Source: Achromobacter dolens
Lineage (GTDB): Bacteria > Pseudomonadota > Gammaproteobacteria > Burkholderiales > Burkholderiaceae_B
Direction: 5' to 3'
Assembly: GCF_902859745.1 (NCBI RefSeq)
Contig: NZ_CADIJW010000001.1
Coordinates: 472,122-536,121 of the forward strand
Length of the DNA: 64,000 nucleotides
A program made the translations under genes and the position numbers. Positions 28,442-36,816 of this stretch are shown piece after piece. Position 1 is the stretch's first letter. The number at the start of each line of letters is the position of its first letter. A model generated the notes under the pieces. That model did no database searches. It was not told the origin of the DNA and was given only the letters and a program-made list of their open reading frames with translations.

Positions 28442-29232
28442 CGCGCATCCTGCAATTGTCGGACACCCACTTCGGCACCGAACGCAAGCCGGTGGTCGAG
28501 GCCGCGCTGGACCTGGCGCGCGCGCTCGCGCCGGACCTGGTCGTGATCAGCGGCGACATCACCCAGCGCGCCCGGCGCGGCCAGTTTGCGGCGGCCCGCA
28601 AGTTCATCGAGCGGCTCTCGCTGCCGGTGCTGGCGGTCCCGGGCAACCACGACATTCCCTTGTTCAATGTGTTCGCCCGGGCGCTCAACCCCTACGGCAA
28701 CTACAAGCGCGCGCTCGGCGCCGTGCTCGAACCGGTCTATGAAACCGCCGGCCTGCTGGCCATCGGCGTCAACACCACGCGGCCCCGCCGCCGCAAGGAT
28801 GGCGAGATCTCCGACGCCCAGATCGCGCGCGTGGCGCAGCGGCTGCGCCAGGCCCGGCCCGGCCAGTTGCGGGTGGTGGTGGCGCATCACCCGGTGCGCG
28901 CCAAGGTCGAGTCCGATCGCTTCAACCTGCTGATCGGCCGCGAGCGCGCGCTGGCGGCCTGGGCCCAGGCCGGAGTCGACCTGATCCTCGGCGGGCACAT
29001 CCATCTGCCCTACGTGCTGCCCGCCAGCGCCGACCCGGGCGTCATGGCCGGCTGGGCGGTCCAGGCCGGCACCGCGTGCTCGCGCCGGGTGCGCGGCAAC
29101 ATCCCCAATTCGGTCAATGTGATCACGCGCGAGGGCGAGGGCGAGACCCGGGTCTGCCACGTCGAGCGCTGGGACTACGCCGCTGGCGCCCATGCCTTCG
29201 CGCCGGTCGACAAGACCCTGGTGGCGGGGTAG
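28438..29232 (+). CDS. Calcineurin-like metallophosphoesterase
   Basis: A 264-residue two-metal phosphoesterase with all motifs: D9-x-H11 (LSDTHF), GD at 39-40, GNHD at 69-72, HH at 150-151 and GGHIH at 185-189. It belongs to the CpdA/Icc-like group. Substrate is not determined by sequence; cyclic nucleotides, phospholipid headgroups or nucleotide-lipids are possible. Coupled by ATGA to the lipid kinase upstream, and 35 bp before a PAP2 gene. No signal peptide. Confidence 0.88.
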   Translation: MTRILQLSDTHFGTERKPVVEAALDLARALAPDLVVISGDITQRARRGQFAAARKFIERLSLPVLAVPGNHDIPLFNVFARALNPYGNYKRALGAVLEPVYETAGLLAIGVNTTRPRRRKDGEISDAQIARVAQRLRQARPGQLRVVVAHHPVRAKVESDRFNLLIGRERALAAWAQAGVDLILGGHIHLPYVLPASADPGVMAGWAVQAGTACSRRVRGNIPNSVNVITREGEGETRVCHVERWDYAAGAHAFAPVDKTLVAG

Positions 29233-29267
29233 GGCGTGGCAACGGGAATCGGGACGGAGTGGGCGCC

Positions 29268-30035
29268 ATGATCGACGCCGGGGCGGCATGGATTTCGTTG
29301 CACGCGCTGTCGTTGTTTCTGCTTTTGCCTTTGGGCGCGGCGCTCGTGGCGGTGGCGCTGGCGCGCGCCTGCATGCGGGCCCGGCCCGCCACGCGCCTGG
29401 CGGCGGGCGCGGGCGCCGTGGCGTTGGCCGGCGCGCTGTTCCTGGGGCTGGCCTTCGCCGTCACGCGGCAGGGGGCGGTGGTGGAATTCGACAGCGCCCT
29501 CGCCGCAGCGCTCAGCATGTCGCTGGGCGATTCCCTGCTGTGGCTGCTGTCCTGGTTCACCACACTGGGCGACCGGAATGTGCTGACGGTATTCGCAGTC
29601 CTGATGACCCTCGCGCTGCTGGCGCGCCGCCAGTGGGAATTGGCGGCCTTCTGCGCGGCCGCCACGGGCGGCGGCGGCCTCATCAACCGCCTCCTCAAGC
29701 AGGGTTTCGAACGCGTGCGGCCCGAGCATGATCATGGTTTCGCCACCGCCTTCGGTTGGAGCTTTCCCAGTGGCCATGCCTCGGCCGCCATGGCGGTGTA
29801 CGGGGCCGCCTGCTATCTGGCCTGGCGCCTGGCGCCCGCGTCCTGGCGGTTGCCGGCAGCGGCCCTGGCGGCGGCGTTGGTGATGGCGATCGGCCTGAGC
29901 CGCGTGCTGCTGCAGGTGCATTTCGCCAGCGACGTGGTGGCGGGCTTCGCCGTCAGCTTCGCCTGGCTGGCGTTGTGCGTGGCCGCGGCCGAACGCCTGG
30001 GCGGCTCAGCGCGGCGCGATCAAGGCATTCAATAG
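29268..30035 (+). CDS. PAP2-family membrane phosphatase
   Basis: A 255-residue integral membrane protein with about six helices and the three PAP2 motifs: K144 to P152 (KQGFERVRP), PSGH at 167-170 and SR at 211-212 with H218 and D222 (SRVLLQVHFASDV). It probably dephosphorylates a lipid phosphate (phosphatidic acid, undecaprenyl pyrophosphate or PGP) on the periplasmic face. ATG 29268 is preceded by GGAG. Last gene of the kinase-phosphoesterase-phosphatase set. Its last 30 bp overlap the 3' end of the convergent NAD-binding gene. Confidence 0.88.
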   Translation: MIDAGAAWISLHALSLFLLLPLGAALVAVALARACMRARPATRLAAGAGAVALAGALFLGLAFAVTRQGAVVEFDSALAAALSMSLGDSLLWLLSWFTTLGDRNVLTVFAVLMTLALLARRQWELAAFCAAATGGGGLINRLLKQGFERVRPEHDHGFATAFGWSFPSGHASAAMAVYGAACYLAWRLAPASWRLPAAALAAALVMAIGLSRVLLQVHFASDVVAGFAVSFAWLALCVAAAERLGGSARRDQGIQ

Positions 30036-30440
30036 CCGCGCATCCGGCCCGGCGCCGGCCGTTGGCCGCAGCGGCGCGCAGGCGTAGCGGCCGCCGGCGG
30101 TGGCGATCGCCTGGTCCAGCCGGCGCGCCCGCTCGGGCGGCGGCGGCTCCAGGTCCACGATCAGCTTGCCGGCCACGGGCGCGGTGACCTCGCCGTCGCT
30201 GAAGCGCTCAAGGGTCCGGTCGATTTCACGTTCGCGCGGCAGGGCCAGCACGATGGTGTCGGACTCCGCCAGCGCTTCGCGCGCCGAGGTCGCCAGGGTG
30301 GCGCTGCCGCGGAAGTCCTCGCAACGGTCCGGGTCGATGTCGTAGACGGTCAGGGCGATGTCCGGCTCGGCCGCGAGCAGGCGCCGCGCCGCCTGCGTGC
30401 CGGTGCGGCCCATGCCGACGATGCTGATGCGCAGGCTCAT
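30006..30440 (-). CDS. Stand-alone NAD(P)-binding domain of the 6PGDH/HIBADH type
   Basis: Only 144 residues: a Rossmann fold with SIVGMGRTGTQAARRLLA (GxGxxG), an acidic end of beta 2 (VYDIDPDRC) and a TIVLALPRE strand. Normal 6-phosphogluconate or 3-hydroxyisobutyrate dehydrogenase-like proteins have about 290 residues; the C-terminal helical catalytic domain is missing. It may be a decayed gene or a small binding protein. Third gene of a minus-strand operon, coupled to the thioesterase gene by ATGA, and overlapping the PAP2 gene tail-to-tail. Function unknown. Confidence 0.65.
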   Translation of the reverse strand: MSLRISIVGMGRTGTQAARRLLAAEPDIALTVYDIDPDRCEDFRGSATLATSAREALAESDTIVLALPREREIDRTLERFSDGEVTAPVAGKLIVDLEPPPPERARRLDQAIATAGGRYACAPLRPTAGAGPDARLLNALIAPR

Positions 30441-30883
30441 GGCTTCGGCACCGACCAGGTGCTGACGATATGGGCCAGCGGCTCATCCGAACCCGCGGCG
30501 GTCAGGATGACCTCGCCCGCGGACAGGCGGCCCACCTTGAGCAGCCGCGCCTCGGCGTGGATTGCGCCGGCCGGGCTCTTGCGCAGGAAGTTGATGGTCA
30601 GGCTGGCCGTGACCGCGTGGGCCTGGCCAGTGGCGCCGACCACCGCCGCATACATGGCCAGGTCGGCCAGCCCCATCAGCATCGGGCCGGCGACGATGCC
30701 GCCGAGCCGCTGGTGGCTGTCGCGCGCGGGCAGCACGGCCAGCGCGGTGCCGCGGCCGATGCGCTGCACTTCGATCCCCAACAGTAGCGAAAACGGATGT
30801 TGCTCGGCCAGCAGCAGCCGGAAATCGGCCAGGCTGATCAGCGGCGCGTCGGTGTCGGCGCAGGGCAGGGTCGTGGCGGTCAT
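30437..30883 (-). CDS. PaaI-type hotdog-fold thioesterase
   Basis: A 148-residue protein with the hotdog signature LGGIVAGPMLMGLADLAMYA and FLRKSPAGAIHAEARLLKVG, as in PaaI/YbgC-like acyl-CoA thioesterases. It probably hydrolyses an acyl- or aryl-CoA; the substrate is unknown. ATG 30883 overlaps the TetR stop by 4 nt, so it is cotranscribed and translationally coupled with its regulator, and its own stop overlaps the next gene the same way. A longer upstream frame lies inside tetR and was rejected. Confidence 0.8.
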   Translation of the reverse strand: MTATTLPCADTDAPLISLADFRLLLAEQHPFSLLLGIEVQRIGRGTALAVLPARDSHQRLGGIVAGPMLMGLADLAMYAAVVGATGQAHAVTASLTINFLRKSPAGAIHAEARLLKVGRLSAGEVILTAAGSDEPLAHIVSTWSVPKP

Positions 30884-31494
30884 CGTTGTTCCAGGGCGTG
30901 GCAGTAGTGATCCAGCAGGACGTCGGCCTGCTGGCCCAGCGATTTCAGGCGGCGGGTGTGCAATAGCAGAAGCAGCCCGATCAGGTAGGTGAAGACATTC
31001 ATCTGCTCGACCTGCACTGCCTCGGCCGTCCAGGACTTGGTGCGGGCCAGGGCCTGGCCAAGCACGTCGACGCACAGCCGCAGCCGGCCGTTGAGCCGTT
31101 CGTCCATGTCGCGCCCCAGCCCGCGCGGCCCCAGCCCCTGGAACAGGTACAGCCCCAGCGAGAAATCGGTGCGGCGCTCGGCGTAGTAGCCGAAGAAAGC
31201 CTGGATGGCCTGGCGCGCGGCGGACGCGGGCGCGCCGCCGGAGGTCGCGCCCAGCAGATGGGTGTGCAGGCGCTGCAGCGATTCGTCCAGCAGGGCGCCG
31301 TACAACGCCTCCTTGCCCGCGAACCAGGGGTAGATCGCGCCGGTGGTGCAGCCGGCCTCCTTGGCGATGGCGCGCAGCGTGGTCTTTTCCAGCCCGTCGC
31401 GCTCGAATACCCGCTGGGCGGCGTCCAGGATCATCTGCCGGCGCAGCGCGCTCAGGCGTTCATTGCGGTCGCTGCGAGGAGTGACGGTGGTCAT
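30880..31494 (-). CDS. TetR-family regulator heading the thioesterase operon
   Basis: A 204-residue TetR protein with a clear helix-turn-helix (MILDAAQRVFERDGLEKTTL, IAKEAGCTTGAIYPWFAGKE) and a helical C-domain. ATG 31494 was preferred to an in-frame TTG at 31500. It is the first gene of a three-gene operon joined by ATGA overlaps, so it probably regulates itself, the thioesterase and the NAD-binding protein in response to an acyl-CoA or related ligand. An inverted repeat ATAAC-3-GTTAT lies about 57 bp upstream. Confidence 0.85.
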   Translation of the reverse strand: MTTVTPRSDRNERLSALRRQMILDAAQRVFERDGLEKTTLRAIAKEAGCTTGAIYPWFAGKEALYGALLDESLQRLHTHLLGATSGGAPASAARQAIQAFFGYYAERRTDFSLGLYLFQGLGPRGLGRDMDERLNGRLRLCVDVLGQALARTKSWTAEAVQVEQMNVFTYLIGLLLLLHTRRLKSLGQQADVLLDHYCHALEQR

Positions 31495-31542
31495 GGCCAA
31501 GGAAGCGAAGGGGTGACTATGTTGCGAAATAATATCGCTGCT

Positions 31543-31563
31543 TTATTTAAATAACAACGTTAT
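31543..31563. promoter_or_regulatory. AT-rich palindromes upstream of tetR, candidate operator
   Basis: TTATTTAAATAA (31543-31554) is a 12-bp perfect palindrome and ATAAC AAC GTTAT (31551-31563) an overlapping inverted repeat. They sit in the control region of the TetR-thioesterase operon and are the best operator candidates there. Confidence 0.45.
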
Positions 31564-31937
31564 CCAAGCTGACGGCGCCAATGTGGGGGAGGCCGCCCGG
31601 GCAGACCGGGAAGCGGTCTTGCCGAAGAGGTTATTCGGTCTGGAAAGACATATGAAAGAAACCCGACGCGATCCCTTCATTTATTAGGGCCAGGGCTGAA
31701 AGTCGCATGGATACGTGGTCATTCGCAAAACGCAGGGTTAGCCCTATGGGGAGTTGGTCTGATGTTGCAATATCCCAACAGGGCTGTCGCAAACCTGCAC
31801 TTTTCTGGTGTCGACCATAGCCAGCCCCCCCGATTTTTGATGCAATAGCGTCAACTTCCCTTCGCGGAGTTAGGGGGGCGGCAGGCTGGTTTGCTGGATT
31901 GCTGCTCTTGTCACTCAAATCAACGGAGATTTCTTAA
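31564..31937. other. Upstream region of the porin gene, no gene recognised
   Basis: 374 bp, lower in GC than its surroundings, between the TetR operator region and the porin. A 95-codon frame on the minus strand (31631-31918) has no domain, no ribosome site and atypical composition, so I read the region as noncoding: porin promoter, regulator sites and possibly a leader RNA. GGAG at 31925-31928 is the porin ribosome site. Confidence 0.6.
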
Positions 31938-33101
31938 ATGAAAAAGACTCTGCTCGCTGCCGCCCTGCTCGCCGGTTTCGCCGGTGTCGCCCAGGCAGAA
32001 ACGTCTGTCACCCTGTACGGCATCATCGACACGGGTATCGGCTACAACAAGATCAGCGGTGCTGGCGATGCCAAGAACGGCAGCCGTATCGGCATGATCA
32101 ACGGTGTCCAGAACGGTTCGCGCTGGGGTCTGCGTGGTTCGGAAGATCTGGGTGACGGCCTGCGCGCTGTTTTCCAACTGGAATCGGGTTTCGACTCGGG
32201 TAACGGCAAGTCGGCTCAAAACGGCCGTCTGTTCGGCCGTCAAGCCACCGTCGGTCTGGCCAGCGACAGCTGGGGTCAACTGGACTTCGGTCGCCAAACC
32301 AACATCGCGTCGAAGTACTTCGGCTCGATCGATCCGTTCGGCGCCGGCTTCAACGTCGCCAACATCGGTACCGGCATGAGCGCTGCCAACACGCAACGCT
32401 ACGACAACATGGTCATGTACCAAACCCCGTCGTTCAGCGGCTTCCAGTTCGGCGTTGGCTACTCGTTCAGCGCTGACGAAGGCAATGCCGACAGCTCGAC
32501 CAAGGCTGACCCGGCTCGCGTTGGCTTCAAGACCGCCGACAACGTCCGTGCCATCACGACCGGCCTGCGCTACGTCAATGGTCCCCTGAACGTCGCTCTG
32601 TCGTACGACCAACTGAACGCTTCGCACAACCAAGCTCAAGGTGAAGTCGACGCGACGCCCCGTTCGTACATGATCGGCGGTTCGTATGACTTCGAAGTGG
32701 TCAAGCTGGCCCTGGCCTACGCTCGCACCACCGACGGCTGGTTCGCCACGTCCAACCCGGCCGGCGCTTCGGGCTCGATTACCGTTGACGGTACGTCGCG
32801 CAAGCTGGGCTTCGGTGCCAACCAGTTCGCTGATGGCTTCAAGGCCAACTCCTACCTGCTGGGTCTGTCGGCTCCGATCGGCGGCGCTTCGAGCCTGTTC
32901 GGTTCGTGGCAGCGCGTTGACCCGTCGAACAACAAGCTGACTGGCGACGATGCCACGATGAACGTGTTCTCGGCCGGCTACACCTACGACCTGTCCAAGC
33001 GTACCAACCTGTACGCCTACGGTTCGTACTCGAAGAACTACGCGTTCAACGACGGCGTCAAGGCGACCGCTGTTGGCGTGGGCCTGCGTCACCGCTTCTA
33101 A
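31938..33101 (+). CDS. Major outer-membrane porin (Gram-negative porin, Bordetella type)
   Basis: A 387-residue trimeric 16-strand porin. Signal peptide MKKTLLAAALLAGFAGVAQA is cleaved before ETSVTLYGIID, the standard start of betaproteobacterial porins. SRWGLRGSEDLGDGLRAVFQ and FGRQATVGLASDSWGQLDFG are family hallmarks, and the protein ends RHRF with the terminal Phe required for BAM assembly. It lets small hydrophilic solutes through the outer membrane. Codon use differs from neighbours (many T-ending GGT, CGT and GCT codons), as expected for a very highly expressed gene. Followed by two UUCG-loop hairpins. Confidence 0.95.
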   Translation: MKKTLLAAALLAGFAGVAQAETSVTLYGIIDTGIGYNKISGAGDAKNGSRIGMINGVQNGSRWGLRGSEDLGDGLRAVFQLESGFDSGNGKSAQNGRLFGRQATVGLASDSWGQLDFGRQTNIASKYFGSIDPFGAGFNVANIGTGMSAANTQRYDNMVMYQTPSFSGFQFGVGYSFSADEGNADSSTKADPARVGFKTADNVRAITTGLRYVNGPLNVALSYDQLNASHNQAQGEVDATPRSYMIGGSYDFEVVKLALAYARTTDGWFATSNPAGASGSITVDGTSRKLGFGANQFADGFKANSYLLGLSAPIGGASSLFGSWQRVDPSNNKLTGDDATMNVFSAGYTYDLSKRTNLYAYGSYSKNYAFNDGVKATAVGVGLRHRF

Positions 33102-33141
33102 TCGAAAGCAGGGCGCAAGTCCTGCCTAGATTCTTAGTGCA

Positions 33142-33165
33142 TGAGCGGGCTTCGGCCCGCTCATA
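33142..33165 (+). terminator. First UUCG-loop hairpin after the porin
   Basis: ATGAGCGGGC, TTCG, GCCCGCTCAT: perfect 10-bp stem with a UUCG tetraloop, 40 bp after the porin stop. No T-run of its own; probably an mRNA-stabilising element ahead of the true terminator. Confidence 0.7.
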
Positions 33166-33168
33166 TGA

Positions 33169-33193
33169 AACCACCCTTCGGGGTGGTTTTTTG
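33169..33193 (+). terminator. Rho-independent terminator after the porin
   Basis: AAACCACCC, TTCG, GGGTGGTTT with further T residues: UUCG-loop stem and T-tract, directly after the first hairpin. Confidence 0.92.
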
Positions 33194-33427
33194 TTTGCGA
33201 TCAGTCTGTTTTTTTACGGTAATTCGCGACCGCTGTGCGGGCGTTTTATCGTGCTGGTGGCGCGGGCGTGGCGCGATTGCGGTAAGCTGTTTGCTTCCCG
33301 TCAAAGATTGCGATTGTTCCACTGGAGAAATGCAGTCTTTCACCCGCTGTTCACGCTACAGAGTTCAGCCGGAAGTAACCGCGCGAATGCTACAATCCTA
33401 AGGTTTGCGCATTTGACGGACGCCTGA
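33194..33427 (+). promoter_or_regulatory. nuo operon control region with extended -10
   Basis: The 326-bp gap between the porin and nuoA holds the porin terminators and then this region. TGCTACAAT (33388-33396) is an extended -10 pointing at nuoA, giving a start near 33403 and a leader of about 25 nt. A good -35 is not seen. Frames in this stretch have no domains and start without ribosome sites, so I see no gene here. Confidence 0.55.
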
Positions 33428-33787
33428 ATGAACCTGCAACAGTATTTCCCCGTCCTGCTGTTTATCGTAGTGGCCACCCTTATCGGGTTCGCGCTTCTGA
33501 CGGCCGGCTCCCTCCTTGGCCCGCGGCGTCCCTACGCCGAGAAGCTATCCCCCTATGAGTGCGGCTTCGAAGCGTTCGAAGACGCGCGCATGAAGTTTGA
33601 CGTGCGCTACTACCTGGTGGCGATCCTGTTCATTCTTTTCGACCTGGAAATCGCGTTCCTGTTCCCGTGGGCCATCGCCCAGGGCACGGTTGGAATCGTC
33701 GGCTTCTGGACGGTCATGGTTTTCCTCGCCGTGTTGACCGTCGGCTTCATCTACGAATGGAAAAAGGGCGCGCTGGACTGGGAATGA
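33428..33787 (+). CDS. nuoA: NADH-quinone oxidoreductase subunit A
   Basis: A 119-residue membrane subunit of complex I (H+-pumping NADH:quinone oxidoreductase) with three helices. The loop [20 protein letters not shown] between helices 1 and 2 is the conserved NuoA signature near the quinone channel. First gene of the 13-gene nuo operon, in the usual nuoABCD order with separate nuoC and nuoD. Confidence 0.97.
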   Translation: MNLQQYFPVLLFIVVATLIGFALLTAGSLLGPRRPYAEKLSPYECGFEAFEDARMKFDVRYYLVAILFILFDLEIAFLFPWAIAQGTVGIVGFWTVMVFLAVLTVGFIYEWKKGALDWE

Positions 33788-33829
33788 CCCGCCGGGTTAT
33801 TTCATCACCGCACGCTATCAGAGACGAAT

Positions 33830-34306
33830 ATGGCTATAGACGGCATTCTCAAGCAAGGGTTCATCACAACCAGCGCCGATAAGTTCCTTAACTGGGCGAA
33901 AACCGGCTCCATGTGGCCCATGACCTTCGGCCTGGCCTGTTGCGCGGTCGAGATGATGCACGCGGGCGCGGCCCGCTACGACCTGGACCAGTTCGGCATC
34001 ATCTTCCGCCCCAGCCCGCGTCAGTCCGACCTGATGATCGTCGCCGGCACGCTGTGCAACAAGATGGCGCCGGCGCTGCGCAAGGTCTACGACCAGATGC
34101 CCGAACCGCGTTGGGTGGTGTCGATGGGCTCCTGTGCCAATGGTGGCGGTTACTACCACTACTCGTATTCCGTGGTGCGCGGCTGCGATCGCATCGTACC
34201 GGTAGACGTCTACGTGCCGGGCTGCCCGCCCACGGCCGAGGCGCTGGTCTACGGCTTGCTGCAGATGCAGAACAAGATCCGCCTGACCAACACGATTGCG
34301 CGCTGA
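33830..34306 (+). CDS. nuoB: NADH-quinone oxidoreductase subunit B
   Basis: A 158-residue peripheral-arm subunit that carries Fe-S cluster N2, the last electron donor to quinone. The cluster cysteines are seen in [14 protein letters not shown] (tandem Cys), MGSCANGGG and [13 protein letters not shown]. Placed 42 bp after nuoA and 82 bp before nuoC. Confidence 0.97.
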   Translation: MAIDGILKQGFITTSADKFLNWAKTGSMWPMTFGLACCAVEMMHAGAARYDLDQFGIIFRPSPRQSDLMIVAGTLCNKMAPALRKVYDQMPEPRWVVSMGSCANGGGYYHYSYSVVRGCDRIVPVDVYVPGCPPTAEALVYGLLQMQNKIRLTNTIAR

Positions 34307-34388
34307 GTTTGCGCTCCGGTCCGCGGCCGCCGCAAACGCCGCCGCAGGACCCCGCGAAACAGCGTATCGGTTCACCTAAGCGTACAAG

Positions 34389-35015
34389 ATGATGACCAGG
34401 CTCGAAACCCTGAAAAACAATTTGCAGACCACCCTCGGCGCGGACATCGCGCTGACCGAGGCGCTGGGCGAGCTGACGCTCGAAGTGCCCGCGGAGCAGT
34501 GGTTCTCCGTCTGCAACAAGCTGCGCACCGAAGCCGGCCTGCGCTTCGAAATCTGTATCGACCTCTGTGGCGTCGACTACCTCACCTGGGGCAACGGCAC
34601 GCGCCAACTGCCCGAGGAAACCAACGCCAAGGTGCACCGCGCGCGCTTCGCCGTGGTCGCGCACCTGCTGTCGGTCGAGAACAACTGGCGCCTGCGCGTG
34701 CGCACCTGGGCGCCGGACGACGAGTTCCCGATGGTCGCCTCGCTGATGGAATGCTGGCCGGCCGTGGGCTGGTTCGAGCGCGAGGCGTTCGACCTGTACG
34801 GCATCGTCTTCGAAGGCCACCCGGACCTGCGCCGCATCCTGACCGACTACGGCTTCATCGGCCACCCGTTCCGCAAGGACTTCCCGCTCTCCGGCACCGT
34901 CGAAATGCGCTACGACCCGGAACAGAAGCGCGTCATTTACCAGCCCGTCACGATCGACCCGCGCGAGATCACGCCGCGCGTGGTGCGCGAAGACACCTAC
35001 GGCTTGGGACGTTGA
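34389..35015 (+). CDS. nuoC: NADH-quinone oxidoreductase subunit C
   Basis: A 208-residue 30-kDa subunit of the peripheral arm. ERFALVAHLLS-like core ([20 protein letters not shown]) and the signature [20 protein letters not shown] followed by [10 protein letters not shown] identify it. Two adjacent ATGs (34389, 34392) are possible starts, and neither has a strong ribosome site. Not fused to NuoD, unlike in E. coli. Three bp separate it from nuoD. Confidence 0.96.
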   Translation: MMTRLETLKNNLQTTLGADIALTEALGELTLEVPAEQWFSVCNKLRTEAGLRFEICIDLCGVDYLTWGNGTRQLPEETNAKVHRARFAVVAHLLSVENNWRLRVRTWAPDDEFPMVASLMECWPAVGWFEREAFDLYGIVFEGHPDLRRILTDYGFIGHPFRKDFPLSGTVEMRYDPEQKRVIYQPVTIDPREITPRVVREDTYGLGR

Positions 35016-35018
35016 ATC

Positions 35019-36275
35019 ATGGCAGAAATCAAGAACTACACGCTCAACTTCGGCCCGCAGCACCCGGCCGCTCACGGCGTGCTGCGCCTGGTGCTCGAGC
35101 TGGACGGCGAAGTCATCCAGCGCGCCGACCCGCACATCGGCCTGCTGCACCGCGCCACTGAAAAGCTGGCCGAGCACAAGACCTACATCCAGGCGCTGCC
35201 CTACATGGACCGCCTGGACTACGTGTCCATGATGTGCAACGAGCACGCCTACGTCATGGCCATCGAGAAGCTGCTGGGCGTCGAAGCTCCGCTGCGCGCA
35301 CAGTACATCCGCGTCATGTTCGACGAGATCACGCGTCTCCTGAACCACCTGATGTCGCTGGGTTCACACGCGCTCGACGTGGGCGCCATGGCGGTGTTCC
35401 TGTACGCCTTCCGTGAACGCGAAGACCTGATGGACTGCTACGAAGCGGTCTCGGGCGCCCGCATGCACGCGGCCTACTATCGTCCGGGCGGCGTCTACCG
35501 CGACCTGCCGGACACCATGCCGCAGTACGGCGAGACCAGCAAATACCGTGGCGAGAAGGAAGTGCGCGTCATGAACGACGCGCGTTCGGGCTCGCTGCTG
35601 GACTTCATCGAAGACTTCACCAACCGTTTCCCCGCCTGCGTCGACGAGTACGAAACCCTGCTCACCGACAACCGCATCTGGAAGCAGCGCCTGGTCGGCA
35701 TCGGCGTGGTCGATCCCGACCGCGCCAAGGCCCTGGGCTTCACCGGCCCGATGCTGCGAGGCTCGGGCGTGGCCTGGGACCTGCGCAAGATGCAGCCCTA
35801 CGAAGTCTACGACCTGCTCGATTTCGACATCCCCGTCGGCGTCAACGGCGACTGCTACGACCGCTACCTGGTCCGCATCGCCGAAATGCGCGAGAGCAAC
35901 CGCATCATCCGCCAGTGCGTGGAATGGCTGCGCAACAACCCGGGCCCGGTCATGATCGAGAACCACAAGATCGCCCCGCCCAAGCGCACCGCCATGAAGA
36001 CCAACATGGAAGAGCTGATCCATCACTTCAAGCTCTTCACCGAAGGTTTCCACGTGCCCCCGGGTGAAGCGTTCGCCTCGGTGGAGCACCCCAAGGGCGA
36101 GTTCGGCATCTACCTGGTGTCGGACGGCGCCAACAAGCCGTACCGCCTGAAGATTCGGGCCCCCGGCTTCGCCCACCTGCAATCGCTGGACGAAATGTCG
36201 CGCGGTCACATGATCGCCGACGCCGTCACCATCATTGGTACGCAGGACATCGTTTTCGGCGAGATCGATCGCTGA
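35019..36275 (+). CDS. nuoD: NADH-quinone oxidoreductase subunit D
   Basis: A 418-residue 49-kDa subunit related to the large subunit of NiFe hydrogenases; it forms the quinone pocket with Nuo[21 protein letters not shown] at the N-terminus, [20 protein letters not shown] and the C-terminal [20 protein letters not shown] ending VFGEIDR are all canonical. Complete and full length. Confidence 0.97.
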   Translation: MAEIKNYTLNFGPQHPAAHGVLRLVLELDGEVIQRADPHIGLLHRATEKLAEHKTYIQALPYMDRLDYVSMMCNEHAYVMAIEKLLGVEAPLRAQYIRVMFDEITRLLNHLMSLGSHALDVGAMAVFLYAFREREDLMDCYEAVSGARMHAAYYRPGGVYRDLPDTMPQYGETSKYRGEKEVRVMNDARSGSLLDFIEDFTNRFPACVDEYETLLTDNRIWKQRLVGIGVVDPDRAKALGFTGPMLRGSGVAWDLRKMQPYEVYDLLDFDIPVGVNGDCYDRYLVRIAEMRESNRIIRQCVEWLRNNPGPVMIENHKIAPPKRTAMKTNMEELIHHFKLFTEGFHVPPGEAFASVEHPKGEFGIYLVSDGANKPYRLKIRAPGFAHLQSLDEMSRGHMIADAVTIIGTQDIVFGEIDR

Positions 36276-36321
36276 TCCGCCAGACAGTCACGAGCACGCC
36301 CGCATAACCCGGATTCAAACT

Positions 36322-36816
36322 ATGCTGCTTTCCGAACAGGCCTACCAGAAAATCGACCGAGAACTCGCCAAGTTCCCGGCCGACCAGCGGCAGTCCGCCA
36401 TCATGGCCTCTCTTGCCATCGCGCAGGAAGAGAAGGGCTGGTTGGCTACCGACATCATCGAAGATGTGGCCAACTACATCGGCGTTCCTCCCATCGCGGT
36501 CCAGGAAGTCGCCACCTTCTACAACATGTTCGACGTCAAGCCCGTCGGCAAGACCAAGATCGCGGTCTGCACCAACCTGCCCTGTGCCTTGCGCGACGGC
36601 GAACGCGCCGGCGACTACCTCAAGCGCAAGCTGGGCGTGGACTACCGCGAAACCACCGCTGACGGCCAGTTCACCCTGGTCGAAGGCGAGTGCATGGGCG
36701 CCTGCGGCGATTCCCCCGTGCTGATCGTGAACAACAAGCATATGTGCGTGCGCATGACCGAAGAGAAGCTGGACGCGCTGGTCGCGGCCCTCAAGGCGCA
36801 AGGAGAGTCGGCATGA
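36322..36816 (+). CDS. nuoE: NADH-quinone oxidoreductase subunit E
   Basis: A 164-residue 24-kDa subunit holding the 2Fe-2S cluster N1a. Its thioredoxin-like fold carries cluster cysteines in [11 protein letters not shown] and [14 protein letters not shown] 36322 gives the standard start [19 protein letters not shown]; a longer frame upstream reaches back into nuoD and is a shadow. The stop overlaps nuoF by ATGA. Confidence 0.96.
   Translation: MLLSEQAYQKIDRELAKFPADQRQSAIMASLAIAQEEKGWLATDIIEDVANYIGVPPIAVQEVATFYNMFDVKPVGKTKIAVCTNLPCALRDGERAGDYLKRKLGVDYRETTADGQFTLVEGECMGACGDSPVLIVNNKHMCVRMTEEKLDALVAALKAQGESA

Noticed and set aside
31631-31918. 95-codon minus-strand frame before the porin
   Set aside because: No ribosome site, no domain; sits in the likely porin control region. 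A small protein cannot be excluded, but nothing supports it.
33137-33427. Short frames (60-96 codons) in the porin-nuoA gap
   Set aside because: They run through the two porin terminators and have no ribosome sites or domains.
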